64,000 bases of DNA, taken from assembly GCA_905178155.1 (NCBI GenBank), contig CAJINV010000005.1:6803223-6867222 (forward strand). The letters are read 5' to 3'. The position numbers and the translations under genes are program-made. The stretch is from Amoebophrya sp. A120. Lineage: Eukaryota > Sar > Dinophyceae > Syndiniales > Amoebophryaceae. The notes under the pieces are model-generated. The model was not told the origin of the DNA. It saw only the letters and a list, made by a program, of their open reading frames with translations, and searched no databases. Shown in pieces: positions 1 to 13,200 of this stretch. The first letter of the stretch is position 1, and each line of letters starts with the position of its first letter.

Positions 1-3000
1 ACATCAGCATTTTCGACGTGCTGACCACCCGAAAGCTGACCACTTGTGCGGTCCCCTCGACGAGCAGTAGTGGCAGTTCTTCCTCCAACCCCGGACCAAA
101 AGAGTACGTGTCCCTCGCCTTTTCGCCCGAAAACCAGTTTCTATTAACGCAGGGCGGGAGCTCCAATTCCTCCGGCGGGCTGTCCGGAAACAACGCCAGC
201 GGCGGGGGAAACAATGCCTCCGTGGGGAAACAGTCCTCGTCCGGCGGGCAGGGCGCGATTTCCGGCGGGGGCACCGCGAGCCACACGGTGGTTGGTGCGC
301 CCAACGATTGCGCGTTGCTCTACTGGAACTGGGACAAAAATCGAGTCATGGCGGCGTGTAAGGTACAACGATCTAGTGGCGATTTGGTTCCGGTCACAGA
401 ATTAGTTTCTAGCGGCACAGGGGACGGAACAGAGACGGCAGGGAATCCCGACGAGCCCGTACCGCCGACGAGTCACGACCCAACGCACCAGGTCGCGTTC
501 CACCCCGCGGACAGTTCGGTCTCCCTGATAGTCGGGAAAAGCATCTGTAAACTCCTCAGGTACGGCGAGGGCGGGTTTAGCGTGGCGGCCAGCTTGCCGC
601 AGGCCAAGGGGGAGGTAGGTTGATGTGTTTCGATCATGCATTTTTACAAATCTTGTTCTTAAGGTAAATCAGCATTGCAAATTTTATTTCTCATGCTAAG
701 GAAATTTGTAGTGCATTTTATACAAATGACTTTCCAGAATTTCCTCTCCCACTGCTGGCTTGCGGACGAGCGACTAGTCGTCGCAGCGGAGTCCGGTCAG
801 GTGTACCTGATGAGCGCGACATATGGAGTTCTCGAACGTTAAATTCTCAACTGTTGCATGAATTCGCAATGCAAGAATATGAAAATTGGCCGGGGCATTT
901 TGGATTGCACCTCGCGCATTACAAATTTGGAACGGATTTCCATTGCTATTTACCCCTTGTTCAAGAATTTGTCATGCGAACCAGCTTCATTGTCTGGGGG
1001 CTGATAGCATTTTTGCATGACAAGTCATGTCACAGTTGAGAGCGTAACGTTTGAGAGTTCCATACGACAGAGCTTGAATTGGAGCACATCCTCGAGGAAA
1101 AGTTCGACAAGTGCGCGGACTTTCACTTCGCCCGATTTTCCAAGGGTTTTCTCGCCTCCAGCACTGACGCGCGGGTGTGCTTCTTTTACAGCGAGGAGGG
1201 GACGTTTTTGAAAAAGGCCGAGGTGGCCATCCCCAACCAGGAAACCGCGATCGGTGGGCTGAACATCGACGGGTCGAACATAACGTGTAAGGGCTTGGCA
1301 ATGTCGAGTTCAGGGAACGAGGATTCTTTCGTCTTCGGTACTAGCTCCGGGCAGATCTACAAGGTAGTTTTACCTGCCGGGCTGGAAAAGCCACAGAATC
1401 TGGAAAACGCGGGATTGACCCCCGTGCCGCTTTTGGCGGGGTTTCACGTCGGGCCGGTGAACGGTACTTATTTTTACGAGCGATTTTCATTGCAAAACCA
1501 AATGATAAACAAAGACTCACGTGTATGCAGAACCAGAATCCGCTAAGTTCGAGATGAGGCTTGTGATGCATGAAAATTTTCCAGCAAAGTAGATGAAAAT
1601 GAAACTCCCAACCAAAACCTCCAGGTATGGACGTCTGTGTCCGCAAGCCCTTAATCGTGACCGCCGGCGCGGACCGCACCGTGCGTGTTTGGAATTACCA
1701 AGACCGATCCGCGGAGCTCTGCAAGTCCTTTGCCGAAGAGCCTTTCGCCGTCGCCATACACCCAAATGGGTTTTTGGTGATCGTGGGGTTTTCCGACAAG
1801 TTGCGATTGCTGAACTTGATCATGGAAGACCTGAAACCCTCTAAAGACATCCCCATCAAGGGCTGCAGAGAGGTCCGGTTTTCCAACGGCGGGCACTACT
1901 TCGCCGCCACGAACAACAACCTAACGCAAGTCTTCAAAACCTACACGGGCGAACTGGTTTACACGCTGAGGGGGCACAACAACAAAGCCCGGGCGGTTTC
2001 GTGGTCGTTGGACGACAGTGGGTTGGTGAGCTGCGGAATGGACGGCGGAGTTTACGAGTTTGACATGCTGCAAGACGCGCACAGGAAGTCTGACTGGGTG
2101 CAAAAGGGAGTGGCGTTCACCGGGTTGAGCGTCGCGACAGACCCATATACACTGGGGAATACCATGTATATTTGAAATTTGGATTTTTTCCAGCATTTCT
2201 TGTTGCACCGCGAAGTTGCACATGTGTTGGGATGAAGGCAATAGACTCATCGCGCACGACTGAGAGGTCTTGAAAAATAAATGCACATGCTTGTTCCGCA
2301 TCACATCAAAAGGTACATCTCCGGTTCCGACCGCCAGCTACGCGAGGTTTACAACTGTTCCATGCAGCAATGCTTCGAAACGGGCGACAGTTGTCTCAAC
2401 TCCCTGGCGCTCGCCAACGGCATGAAGGCCCTTCTCGCCGGCGCAGACAGCGGGCAGGGTTTCGTCCGATGCTACCGATTATGCATTGCAAAAATATCGT
2501 ACGACGTTCGTAGTGTAATGCGCATCACAAATTTTTTTGGTATGTAAGGACACAAGTCGTGGGATTTGTAACGCTGATTCAGTTTGTGAAAAATTTTTGT
2601 CATGCGGGGCTGCAATCCATACCACTGCGATACTTTTGCAGAGCATACCGATTTCCCTTGGAAGCGCTGGATTGTACGGATTACGCCGCTATCCTGTGCA
2701 AAAGTATCGTACTCGTAGTAATTGCATTTCTGCATTACAAATTTATTTTTCAAGGTAAATCAGCATTACAAATTCCATTTGTAATGCTAAGTCAATTTGT
2801 AATGCATTTATACGAGTACGATACTTTTGCAGTTCATAGCCGCTCACTGCGCCCCGGTGTCGCGGATCCGAGTTTCTTTAGACGATCAATTCGTTTTCAC
2901 TTGCGGCGAGGACGGGTGCGTGTTTGTGTTCGATTTGAGGAAGCAGAACCTGGTCAGCCTGCCAATCGCGGGGTGCAACCTAGCGAAGGAAGCAGTGAAG

Positions 3001-5957
3001 AAACGGGAGCACGGGACCGCGACCGCGATAAAGCTGGAGACTTACAACGACAGAAGTCTACTCCCGTACTCCGACGAGATTTTGGTGACAAAAACTTTTC
3101 TCGACGAGAAGCAGGGGCAGCTCGTGGAGTTGGAGCGACAGGTCGACGAGCTGTCGAATCAGATAGAGTTCCAGTTGAGGCACCGGGATCTGTATCACAA
3201 GGAGAAAATTGCGGAATTGGAAGACCGGTTCGGGCAAGAAATCGAGCAGGAAAGGGCAAAATACGAGCTGTTGCGGGAAGAGAAAAACGACATGGAAATG
3301 GAATGCGAGGAAAATATTCGGTACTATAGTTGTTTTGGTGCATTGGATTTTATGCATGACAAACTCCCTACTTTGCCGATGGTATTGTGCATGACAAGTG
3401 AATCTGAATCTTCATCACAACAGCGCTATCGAAGAGAAGCACGCGAAGCAGATTCAGGATATTGAGGCGTCGTTTCAACAGAAAATGATGGTCGAAGTTG
3501 GGAGGTATCAGAAGTTGTCGGCGACACGGGACAGGGAACACCAAGATTGGGAAAGCTCCTACAAGGAAATACTGGCGAAACATACGAGAGAGGTACGATG
3601 TAGTGTCTTGCGATGAAGCTGCGCTTTCTGCATGAGAAGTGACGCGTGCAATGGACTACAGTCCCGCATGACAAGCTGAAAAGATTGAATACGTCATTAC
3701 AAATCAGATCGACGACAATGCGCGGAAGTTCCAAGAGCAGAGGGGCGAGGGCGAGGCGCAACAGAGCAGGATATTGGCCGAGAAGGATCTGTCCGATAGA
3801 ATTCACCGGGAAACGTTGAATCAGCTCGAGCAAGACGCGGATCGGGAGGTCGAGGAACTGAAGGAACAGTACGAGGAAAGACTCACCGCGGAAAGAGACG
3901 ATAAGGTAAGTAAGTACATTTTTTTGTATAATCATGCCTACTTCTTGCCTTACAAAAGACATGGCTCGACGTGTATTCTATGCATGGTACTAACTTTCCA
4001 CTTTCTTTCAAATCACTATACCAGGTTCGCCTCCGTGGGCAGGCCGGAATCCACAGGAAGCACCACGAAGATCTGAAGAGGCAAATGCTGAAAAAAGAGG
4101 AAGAGTTTCGGTTTTTCAGCGAAGAAGCACGGAAAAAGCAGGAGAAGATAGACGCGAGCATATTGGAAAGGGAACAGAACATGAAGGAAATTAAAGACCG
4201 AGACAGGACGATAGGTAATGTGCGTTTTTATAAAGCTAACGCTGCTACGTTTTGTCATGCAGCGCACCAACAAGGAGTTTCTTTTGTCATGCGAGATTGT
4301 GCAACGCTGAGTATGAAAAATTAACATTTTATTCCAGGCGACAAGGAAACGAAGATCTACGAGCTGAAAAAGCAGAATGCAGAATTGGAAAAATTCAAGT
4401 TTGTCCTGGACTACAAAATCAAGGAACTCCGTATCCCACGAAAAAACTGTTTCACTGTGAAGATGATTCTGCAAGATCTGCATCACAAGTTTCTTACACA
4501 TGACACAGAAAATTTGCCTTGCGTGCTTCCAAAGGGAAAACGCCGTTAAAGAGTCAAGGCCTTCCAGGTGTAGCAAGACAAAGAGTTCTGTGTTGCATTC
4601 TATGCATCACAAGTTCGCAGTGAAACAGTTTTTTCTTGCGATACTCCGCGCGCAAATTGAGCCGAAAAACGCGGATATTGCACAGATGAAGCGGATATGC
4701 ATTGCAAATATGTCTTGGTCTGGACACTTGTAATGCAAGGAAGGGAATTATAGTGAGCACACTTTAATGCGCTGCCAAGCATGACAAGTTTTTCCGTGCT
4801 TCTGAGTTGCGAACTCCGCATGAGAAACTGCGTTTTTGCATGACAGGCAAGAGGAGCTGCTCTTTGCGGTGACGCAACACAGAGTTCAGAGTCATGCCAG
4901 ATTAGCATGACAAATCTCGCAACTTCCCAGACCCAGACATATTTGCATTTGATAGCGAATTATCCAGACCATGGACAGCGATCTAGAGGAATACCACCGC
5001 AAAAACAAAACCCTGCAAACCGACATCGGGAATCTCCAGTCGAAACAGCAAAGTCTTCAGGAGGAAATTCTCTTGCAAAGAAAAAAAGTCGCGGACGCCA
5101 TGACGAAATCCAAGAAGATAAAACACGATCTGTTTGAACTCTCTGACATGATGAACAACGTGTCGGTGAAAGAGTTCCGGGAGAAGTTTTTGAAGCTCTC
5201 GGACAAGTACCTGAATTATCCTGTGCAAAAGTATCGTACTCGTATAAATGCAAGTCTTGCATTACAAATCCTTTTCTTAAGGTAAATCCGCATTACAAAT
5301 TTTATTTCTCATGCTGAGGGAATTTGTAATGCAATTATATACTAGCACGATGCTTTTGCATTGCACATGAATGCGCATTTGGCAACCTCGCCGAAGAGTT
5401 CACCGCAAAGCAAGAACAACGCCACGGTGAAATCCAACCCCGCAGCGACAACAACAACAAATTCCAGCATGAACCAGACGAAGTCTTCCGCCATGTCAGC
5501 GGAAGAGATTCAGGAACAAATCCAAATCACAAACGAGTACGCCAAGCAGAAAGAATACCTGCAGAAATCGGTGCAGAGTCTGACGAAAAAGTTGCACAAG
5601 GACAGTGAGACGCACAAAAAGGATATCGCAAGAAAAAAGTGTTACAGTTACACACTGTGTTGCAAGACCGGCAACACAGACAACCTTTCTCATGCAGGAA
5701 ATGCTTTGGATCCTCATTTCCTTCCTGTTTTCCCTTATGTTTTCTGCATTGCAAGTTTTCTCTCTCATGCAGAGAAAATTTGTGTTGCGGAATTGACAAC
5801 AAATGTGTAACTGTAACACTTTTTTCTCGTGATAAAGGACAACCAGACGGCGATGCAAGACAACATGCGCCTGATCCAAACGATCGATTCCTTGCGAAAG
5901 GAGATCACCCAACTGAAACTCGACGCCGCGCCGGTCATTGGGCAGGATAAGAAGTAA
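1..5957 (+). CDS. CFAP57: CFAP57/WDR65-like ciliary WD40 and coiled-coil protein (5' end outside window)
   Basis: Exons by frame continuity: <1-614, 738-821, 1070-1463, 1625-2165, 2313-2479, 2653-2689, 2844-3320, 3424-3592, 3684-3905, 4025-4214, 4338-4431, 4649-4695, 4960-5216, 5373-5623, 5840-5957 (TAA). They sum to 1219 codons plus stop without a frame break. The order of parts matches CFAP57: WD40 blades ([56 protein letters not shown]), then EILVTK and a long coiled coil ending [23 protein letters not shown]57 is an axonemal protein linked to the inner-arm dynein/regulatory region of motile cilia, so a flagellated stage is implied. Seven introns are GT-AG (615-737, 1464-1624, 2166-2312, 3321-3423, 3593-3683, 3906-4024, 4215-4337) and seven are introner elements. 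A Ser/Gly-rich insert lies between blades at about 55-290. Confidence 0.93.
615..737 (+). other. GT-AG intron containing a decayed family A introner core
   Basis: Phase 0 intron, GTAGGT...TTCCAG, joining AKGE to NFLSHCW. Its inside (about 640-725) matches the middle of family A elements such as 5217-5367: TTCTTAAGGTAAATC, GCATTGCAAATTTTATTTC, TCATGCTAAGG and AAATTTGTAGTGCA in the same order. The A termini and TSD are gone. It looks like an old introner that became a conventional spliceosomal intron. Confidence 0.8.
822..1064. mobile_element. Introner element, family C, 243 bp
   Basis: Ends TATGGAGTTCTCGAACGTTA and its inverted partner ending GAGAGTTCCATA. Perfect TSD CGACA at 817-821 and 1065-1069. 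Excision joins LMSAT to [10 protein letters not shown] of CFAP57. Confidence 0.93.
2480..2647. mobile_element. Introner element, family A, 168 bp
   Basis: Begins TATGCATTGCAAAAATATCG, ends CGATACTTTTGCAGAGCATA. Perfect TSD CCGAT (2475-2479, 2648-2652). Excision joins VRCYR to FPLEALDC. The interior is divergent for family A. Confidence 0.92.
2690..2838. mobile_element. Introner element, family A, 149 bp
   Basis: Full-length inverted termini (TATCCTGTGCAAAAGTATCG / GATACTTTTGCAGTTCATA), perfect TSD GCCGC (2685-2689, 2839-2843). Only 42 bp of exon separate it from the previous element. Excision joins DYA to AHCAPVSR. Confidence 0.95.
4432..4643. mobile_element. Introner element, family G, 212 bp
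   Basis: Begins TATCCCACGAAAAAACTGTT, ends with the inverse AACAGTTTTTTCTTGCGATA. Perfect TSD CTCCG (4427-4431, 4644-4648). Excision gives [11 protein letters not shown], matching the CFAP57 coiled coil. Confidence 0.93.
4696..4954. mobile_element. Introner element, family B, 259 bp
   Basis: TATGCATTGCAAATATGTCT...AGACATATTTGCATTTGATA. TSD with one mismatch, GCGGA (4691-4695) and GCGAA (4955-4959). The interior is the reverse complement of the B element at 39929, so the subfamily occurs in both orientations. Confidence 0.9.
5217..5367. mobile_element. Introner element, family A, 151 bp
   Basis: Standard A termini and interior; the right terminus reads ACA instead of ATA. Perfect TSD TGAAT (5212-5216, 5368-5372). 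Excision joins SDKYLN to AHLATSPK. Confidence 0.93.
5624..5834. mobile_element. Introner element, family G, 211 bp
   Basis: Left end TATCGCAAGAAAAAAGTGTT, inverse at the right ending TCTCGTGATA, about 30 bp of terminal repeat. Perfect TSD AAGGA (5619-5623, 5835-5839). Excision gives [13 protein letters not shown], the conserved CFAP57 C-terminal part. Confidence 0.94.
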
Positions 5958-7228
5958 GGGGGATTTATTTTGTCGGGTTCGGTCTCGGGTTGCTGGGTTG
6001 TGGGGAGGCGGAAAGAAAGGAACGGGAGTTGCTCCTTAGCGGATGAAATTAAAGTGTTGAAATTCTTTCGAACTTTGTCATGTAGAAACTTAGAGAGACT
6101 TTCTTACGTTACCGATGAGAAACTTCTTCTGTGCAACTACTCTGCGGAGTAGCTATCAGAGAAACAGATCTTGTTCAACCTAATCGAATATTACAAGCTA
6201 TGATAGGCTAGAACAAAAGGCCTAAGTAGTAGATGAACCCAATAAAAGGAATTGTAAGTCGCTCGAGAGGGTGCGGGTGGAGTCCAAAAGTCGCATTGTT
6301 TCATCAGCGATTTTGGACCTTCCTACGCTTCTCTGATTTTTAGGTTTTAAGATAGCCGAACACAAGAAAACAAAGTAGTCTAGTTCTTCTGTAATCTTCG
6401 CGAGGACAAAGAGGTTAGAATCGACAATGCGGTGAACAAAGAACGAGTCGAACACACAAAAAAGATCGAAACTGTTAATGCGCAGGCTGCTAATGAGCAT
6501 GACAGATTCCCTCGTGGAGCTGGAGGCAGCGAATGCGAAAAGATTCAAGCGGCGTATTAGGGTCTAAGAATCCACTTCGTGTGAGACTTTCAGATCTGTA
6601 TTGGTCACAGTGGAGATCTGTGGTAGAAACACAGTGGAGATCTCATTTAAGTAGTTTTCTGTGAGCAAGTCGATCCAATCCTTGACGTACGTGCACCTCG
6701 TGATGGATGTGAGTGAGGCATGACCTGTGATACTAGCGCAGGAACAGAAGACAGATTGAAAAGATCAACTTCTTGCAGGCTACATGTGAAGATGTCAAGT
6801 AGCTCCAGCAGGAGAGGAGCAGAAGCTCCCAAGACGGATCCGCGTGGACCTGCAGTGGCACCTGTACATGGAAGATTTCGAGGATGATCATTCTGCGTTC
6901 TGCTTGAAGCTCGTTCTTAGCATGATTCGCGGCTGTCCTAGATTCGTATTCGCGTATCTGCATTTCATGCGGTAGTCTCCTTGATGTGGTCGAGCCTTCT
7001 TACTGAGTCTGAGTCGTGATGTCGATTCTAAGCTCCTCTACTTGTCATCCTTCGACTTCGGTCTGATTCTGGTTCCTACAGCGGCATGAAAGGCAGAAAC
7101 AAGCGTGAAGATCGTCAATAATGTCTAGATATGCGTCATTATCCAAAAGTAGTACTAGAAATTCTTGAAAGTAGAAGTAGTAAAGCGTAGTATACCAAGA
7201 ATTTTGCAACACAACCCTATGGCTATGC
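5958..7228. other. Intergenic region, nothing recognised
   Basis: Between the CFAP57 stop codon and the next long frame. Only short ORFs, no introner termini and no RNA gene recognised. It presumably holds the 3' end of CFAP57 and the 5' region of the next gene. Confidence 0.5.
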
Positions 7229-10200
7229 ATGGGGAATTCTCTACCAACAATACTGGAAGGTGGTTCTGATTTGGACCAAAATCAGCCATCTGAGAGTAAG
7301 TTTCACGAAGCAGACCTGCTTCCGCAGACGAAAAGCACTTCTAGTTCTAATAGTAAAGATGTCGGTGCCAACCAAGTCTTGGTAAGTAACGACCTAAAAA
7401 GTTCTGAAAGTTCTGTCTCTAGTGGTGGTCAACATTCGCGACCAGGCGACTTAGAGGACCCGAAAAAAGAAGAGGTCAAAGGTACTAGTATTTGCCAAAA
7501 TAAAAGCGATTCTCTCGATGAGTCCACCTCCGACTTGATTTTCGACAACGTGGGAAGACGAGACGTTGACGTAATGAGCGCAACAAGCAAGATCACCGAA
7601 CCTCACCGAGGATCGCGACCCTCGTCCTCTCGGAACGGGCTCCACCTCGGGGGTCTTGCTTGTTCTGATGCCGAGGAGGAGCAAGCTGGACGAAAAACGA
7701 TGTCGTCCTCTCCCTCTTCGATAAGGCTTCTGGGGAACAGCAAATGCGGTGGAGAAACCACAGGCCAAGGAGTCCTTGTTGGCGATGGGCATTTGGAGGT
7801 GTCTGTCAAGCACGATCACGAGCACCAGGGTGAAGATGACGAAGGCGTGGGTCTTGCCGACGGACTTCGACCTGAGCAGATGATTGTTCCAGCAGCAGCA
7901 GCACCACAGGACGAGCAGCAAATCGCCCACAAGACCACCAGCGCTGAGAAAAAGAAGAAGGACAGGAAAAAGAAGAAGCGACTAAAAAAGCGAAACCGTG
8001 CATCAAAAATATTGAATCTCGACGTCCCCGGCATGGGTGTCGATGTAACGAAGGACCCACCGCAACTGGCCTTTCTTCCCGATGTCGATCTCGCCGGTTC
8101 GGATTGTGACGGATTTGACACAGCTATTTTTGGACCCGACGCCGCCGAAAAGATTCAGGACCTGTTTAAGGTCCAAAAGCTTGGGCTGAAGAGAAGCGAG
8201 GTTTTGAAGCAAAGATTCACGATTAAAGAGGAGGAGGCTGCTAGGGCGAAACGGGTCGAGGAAAATAAGAAGAGGATGATGTTCTTGAAAAATAAGGCCG
8301 CCGCTGCCAGAAATAAACTACGTCGAGCGAAAAAGGGAGAGGCGAAACATAAGAGTAGACAACACGCACAGAGGTTGCACAATGCTGATGACCAACAAAC
8401 TGCCACAGCGAAGAAGCTTCCCGTTGCTGTATCTACTACTTCATCTACGAAAATTGAAGCGAAGAAGAAGCGGAAGAAGCAAGATCTCGCCCCTAAAAAC
8501 CCTCTGAAAAAAATCAGTGGAGCCAAGCACCGGGACAAATTGTTAACCGAGAGGGGGAGGATCATGTGTGAAAAATTCGGAATTTCTCAATTCGTCAAGC
8601 CTTTCAGGGCGAAGACTGCGAACAAGTTCCAAGCATTAATGTTGCGGAAATTCAGAACAGAATTGAAGATGGATCATGTCAAAGCTGCGAGAGATTGTAA
8701 ACGGGAAAAGGAAAAGCAGGAGGAAGCGAGGGTTGTATTGCAAGAGCAGCAGCAGGAGAAGAAACGGCTGCAGCTGCAGGAAGAACAAGAAGTGTTTGGA
8801 GATTTGATGGACGTTTGTGGCGAGGACCCCGTCGTGGTTCGCCATGGCGCCGCAACCTCTTTCTTCTCAGGGCAAGTTGTGGATTGTTCTTCTGTGCAAG
8901 ACGGTGAGAACGGCGTCAACATGGACGAAGTTGTAGTTCCCCACGAACGACGAGAAAACGAGGATTATATACGCGCTACTTCTTCTACTCCTACTGCAGC
9001 ACCAGCATCCGCTTGTAGTTCTGCTTATCCTCCCCTTCCTGGTTCTTGCGACCGTGAAGGTGATCATGAAAACGGCAAGCCGAGAGGACTACCTTCTGAT
9101 CATGCGTTCTTTGTAGAAGATCAACAAACTGATGGTCACATCCCCGCCTGCCCCAAAAAAGGTACAGGTTTCTCCAACGGAACCTTTCAGCTGTTCCACA
9201 AAAAGACCAAAACGGTTTTCAAAACGCTTCCGCCGGTGCAAAAATTTGGTGAAAAGGAGCAGTTCCACACCTTTCAAGGAGTTTTCAACTTGCCAACCGA
9301 GAGCGATCATTTGGATTTGAAAAAGAAATCCTGGCCGCCGGAACAGTTTCGGAAAAAGGTGTTTGTTGAAACTGTCCAGGAAGAACCAGAGCCGGAAAGA
9401 TCGGAGGGGGATGTTAAGCCAGAAAGTGGTCACGTCGGTGATAAAATCAAAAAGGCGAACAGGAAAAAAACTTCGAAAAGAACTGAAGATGTTGACAAGA
9501 AGGCTCAACAAGAGGCCATTCAACGCAATGTTGACGAATCCGAGCGAGCGAAGCGGCGGTTGCGGCGGAAGGAAGTCAGGGAACAGGCAACCACGAATGG
9601 GCAAGGACAAGGTAGCAAGCGAGGGCCTGCTGTGCCTGTTCCTGTTGTACAGCAGCAAGAGCCCAGTTGTATGCAGCAGCAACCTGAAGCACTGGAGCAA
9701 TCGTCCGCCCAGCTACAGCAACCATCGCTGCAGCAGCCTGCGTCGGAGCAACCATCACAGCAGCAACCACCACAGCAGCAACCATCACAGGATCACTCAT
9801 CGCAGGAGCAGCAATTGTCTACTTCACGGCAGGCAGATGGCCCTCCAGCTGCAGCTGCACAGGCCGTCACTTTACAGGCGAGTGAAGAAAATAAATCATG
9901 TCCAGAAGTCGAGGTGAATCACGACGAAGGAAGAAATGAAAAAGTTGCAGATCATGATGTTTCTAGCAAATGTAAAGGTAAGCAGATCGTGGTCGTGCCC
10001 CCTGCTAGTGCAGCGCCAAGCTCCTCGACAAAATTGACGAAGATGCTACCCCCTGCTCTACCGCCGATGAAAATAAAGGCTGCAATGAAGGCTTCGGCAG
10101 CTCTTCATGCTTATGGGGCTCTTCAGCCAGCACAACAACCGGTGCAGGAACAACTTCCAAAGCCGACACAGCAAGAAGTTCTTGCGACCGGCGCAGCAAT

Positions 10201-13200
10201 ATCAGGGACAACAAGGGTAGTTGTAGTACCCTCAACACCGCGCGGCACGGGGGAGAACCCTGCGACGCTGCAAGACACAAAAACTCCAGTGCGGTCCTCA
10301 GAGCTTGTCCTCTCCTCGAGAAGTTCACAAAATCACAATCGTAGCAGCACGAGCTGCCCTCACCTCGATGTCGAAACGAACCTAGAGATGAAAGTGCAGA
10401 CGAAAAGGTACTGCAAGGACGGGATTCTGTACCAGTGGATTCAGGCGAAGAGCCCTAATGGAGATCTTCAGGAAGAGGAGCACATAACAAAGCCAAAACC
10501 AGAAGAACGGAACATCAATCCAAATGATTCTTTATTTCGTCCCACTGCGAAGGAACAGGAGCCTCCTGCTTCTTGTAGGACGACGATGAAGCAGCGACTA
10601 GTTGTGGTACACACGACCACCTCTTCATCCACGCTAAAGAACGGAAACAGCAGCAGCAAGTCAAAACACATCCAGACGAAGAAGAAACGTGACGTCCGCC
10701 GGCATACCACCGTGGATGAACTCAACGGAGAGGAGCGACATACCGCTTTTTCCCCCAAGAACCGCAGTATCGACCGGAAAATGAGTTGGTTTAAGGTTCC
10801 GAGTGGTTCGGCACCGACGTCTGGTTTCCTGCCGCCAGGAAGAGAGCAAGAATCTTCGACGGCCCAACGACCTCCACAGCGAGGGCATTCCCCCGTCCCT
10901 GGTCGGGACATGCGGTCGAGTAGCAGCAAAACCGCCCCGCGAGCAGAAGAAGTAGTAACTTCCGATGTTTCTTTCGGTCGTACTCGTAACGCTTGTACTT
11001 CTGCGGCAGCACAGCCGTGTAGTACTACAGCAAGTGTTCCCCGAGTGACAGCTGCGGAACGTGACCGAGCATCTGATTCGTCCTGGCTACAGACTGCCAT
11101 AAAAGCCAGCGTCAGAAAATTCTGCGCGGCTGCGCGGGCACTCTCAGAACAAGCTTCAGACCGGTCTTCAGCTGATAGTGCTGCGCCCCCGCAAGAAGGT
11201 TTAGCTACCGGAGTCCGGGAACGGAAAATTAGTGGCGTTGAGACGTATCGGGAGCAGCAGGAATCATCTTCTTCGCAGCTAGTACGGAAGGATGTTGAGA
11301 ATCATGTTGAAAACCAGACTGATGTTTTTTCGAAAGACGACGAGGATGTGGAAATGATGGACGTCGAAATGTTGGACGCTGCTCCTTCTGCTAGGAGCGT
11401 GGATGTTCGTCCAACTTTTGGAGGAGCACCTGGGTCGACGAGCAGTAGTACCGCCGGAGGACCAGCAGGAGAGCCTGCTTCCAGTAGTAGCGCATCAAGT
11501 TCAACAAGTTCCTGTCCGCAGCAGGCGCCAGAGCTGCCAAGTTGTTGCGCCGGCCCCGACACTCCTGCGCAATTCACTACAATAAGCATGAAAACCACGA
11601 CGACGAAGAAGAAGTTTGCTCCGCGGTCCAAAAACAAGCACTTCCGGGAGGAGCAAGAGCGGCAATTGCAAGAAGAACAGGAGAAGCAGGCGCGGGAACA
11701 AGAGCTGCAGCGTTTGAAGGATCTAAAGGAACAAGAGGAGAAAAAACGGCAGGAGCGGAAACAAAAGCGGCGGGAATTGAAGCGACAGAGAAGGGAAGAA
11801 GAAAAACGCAAGATGCAAGAGAGATTACTGGTGGAGCAGCAGCAGCGGGAGCTCCAGGAAGCGTTGTTGCGAGACGCGGAAATGCAGCAGCGGCAGAGGG
11901 AGGAACAGGAGCGACTAGAAGCGGAGAAGCAGCAGCAGCTTCTATTGCAGAAACAACATGATGAACTACAACTCAGCAAGAAAATGAAAGAGAAACAACG
12001 GAAACAACCACTTCTCTGTCGTACAGGTCCGACCTACGTCGAACTAGTGGAAATTCTCGATCCGGCTTCTTACGAAAAACTCGGTCTGCAATTCGGCATC
12101 GATCTGGAATTCGCGTACGTCCACAAGAAGGGCGGACACCGCTGGCGGTTAGATATTGAGCGGACTGAAAAGGAGGAACGGGAGTATGCGATGGAGGTTG
12201 CTAGACAGCAGGCGCGGGGGGAGGAAGTCGCTGCGATGGCGAGTGAGTCTGAGGCGGAAACAGGACGAGGAGGAGAACAAACTGGTGGGTCGTCCTGTGT
12301 CGGCAGGAGCTCTTCTTTATCTTCTTGCGGCCGAGGTGGAAGAGAGAATCGTGGGCAAGACGAATTACAGCAAGGAAACACGGCGACAAACCCGGGCAGT
12401 GGTGTACTACCAGAGCAGCAGAACCCCCAGGAACTAACGGATGGTCACGAACATCACCAGCTGCAGACAGAACAGCCTCACGAAAATAGCCTCCAGAACG
12501 TCAACCCGAAAAGTCTTCCTCCAATCCGCCCAAGAGATGAAGAACCTCCCCTCCGACGGCGCAGTAAAAACGTAAAAAGCGACCCAAAGCGCCGTCCGAT
12601 CTCCCCGCCGGGAAACTGCAACAACCAAGCAAAAAACCTAAAATTACAGGGCCTCGACCCGCCTCCGTTTTTTCCATCCGACTCCAAACCGATTAACAGA
12701 CGGAAGTTCACGCTTCCCTACGACTACGATTCGCACAAGCCGAGGGTATTTCTTGAAAGACACATAGTTCCGTTTCACATGCCGGTGCATTGGAATGAGG
12801 ATTTAGAGGATTACTACGAGACCTTCACCGGGAAACCCGTCGTCCCCTGTTACGAGAAATTTTGCGACGCGGCGGCGAACTTGGGGATAAAAGTGAATCA
12901 GTTGTTGAAGCACCGCGCAAAGGAAATCGGGAGATGTTGCAAACTGTTCAACCTACTAGACCACGAGGATTTCCGGTACAGATGGGAACTGATGAGCGAT
13001 TGGGAGAGGGAACAGTTTAAGGCGAAACGGTTTGATATGCACTGCAAAAATATCGTACTAAGTAAGTACAAGTAGTATAAATCGCATGACAAATTTCCTC
13101 AGCATAAGAAATGAAATTTGTGATGCGGATTTGACTTGACGAAAACATTTGTAATGCATAAATGCGATCAGTACGAGTATGATTATACTTTTGCAATCCA

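Noticed and set aside
7229-7260. N-myristoylation of the 2093-residue protein (MGNSLP)
   Set aside because: Residue 6 is Pro rather than Ser/Thr, and the start codon itself is uncertain.
11302-11979. Ser/Cys-rich minus-strand ORF of 225 codons
   Set aside because: Antisense shadow of the E/Q/K-rich coiled-coil part of the 2093-residue gene.
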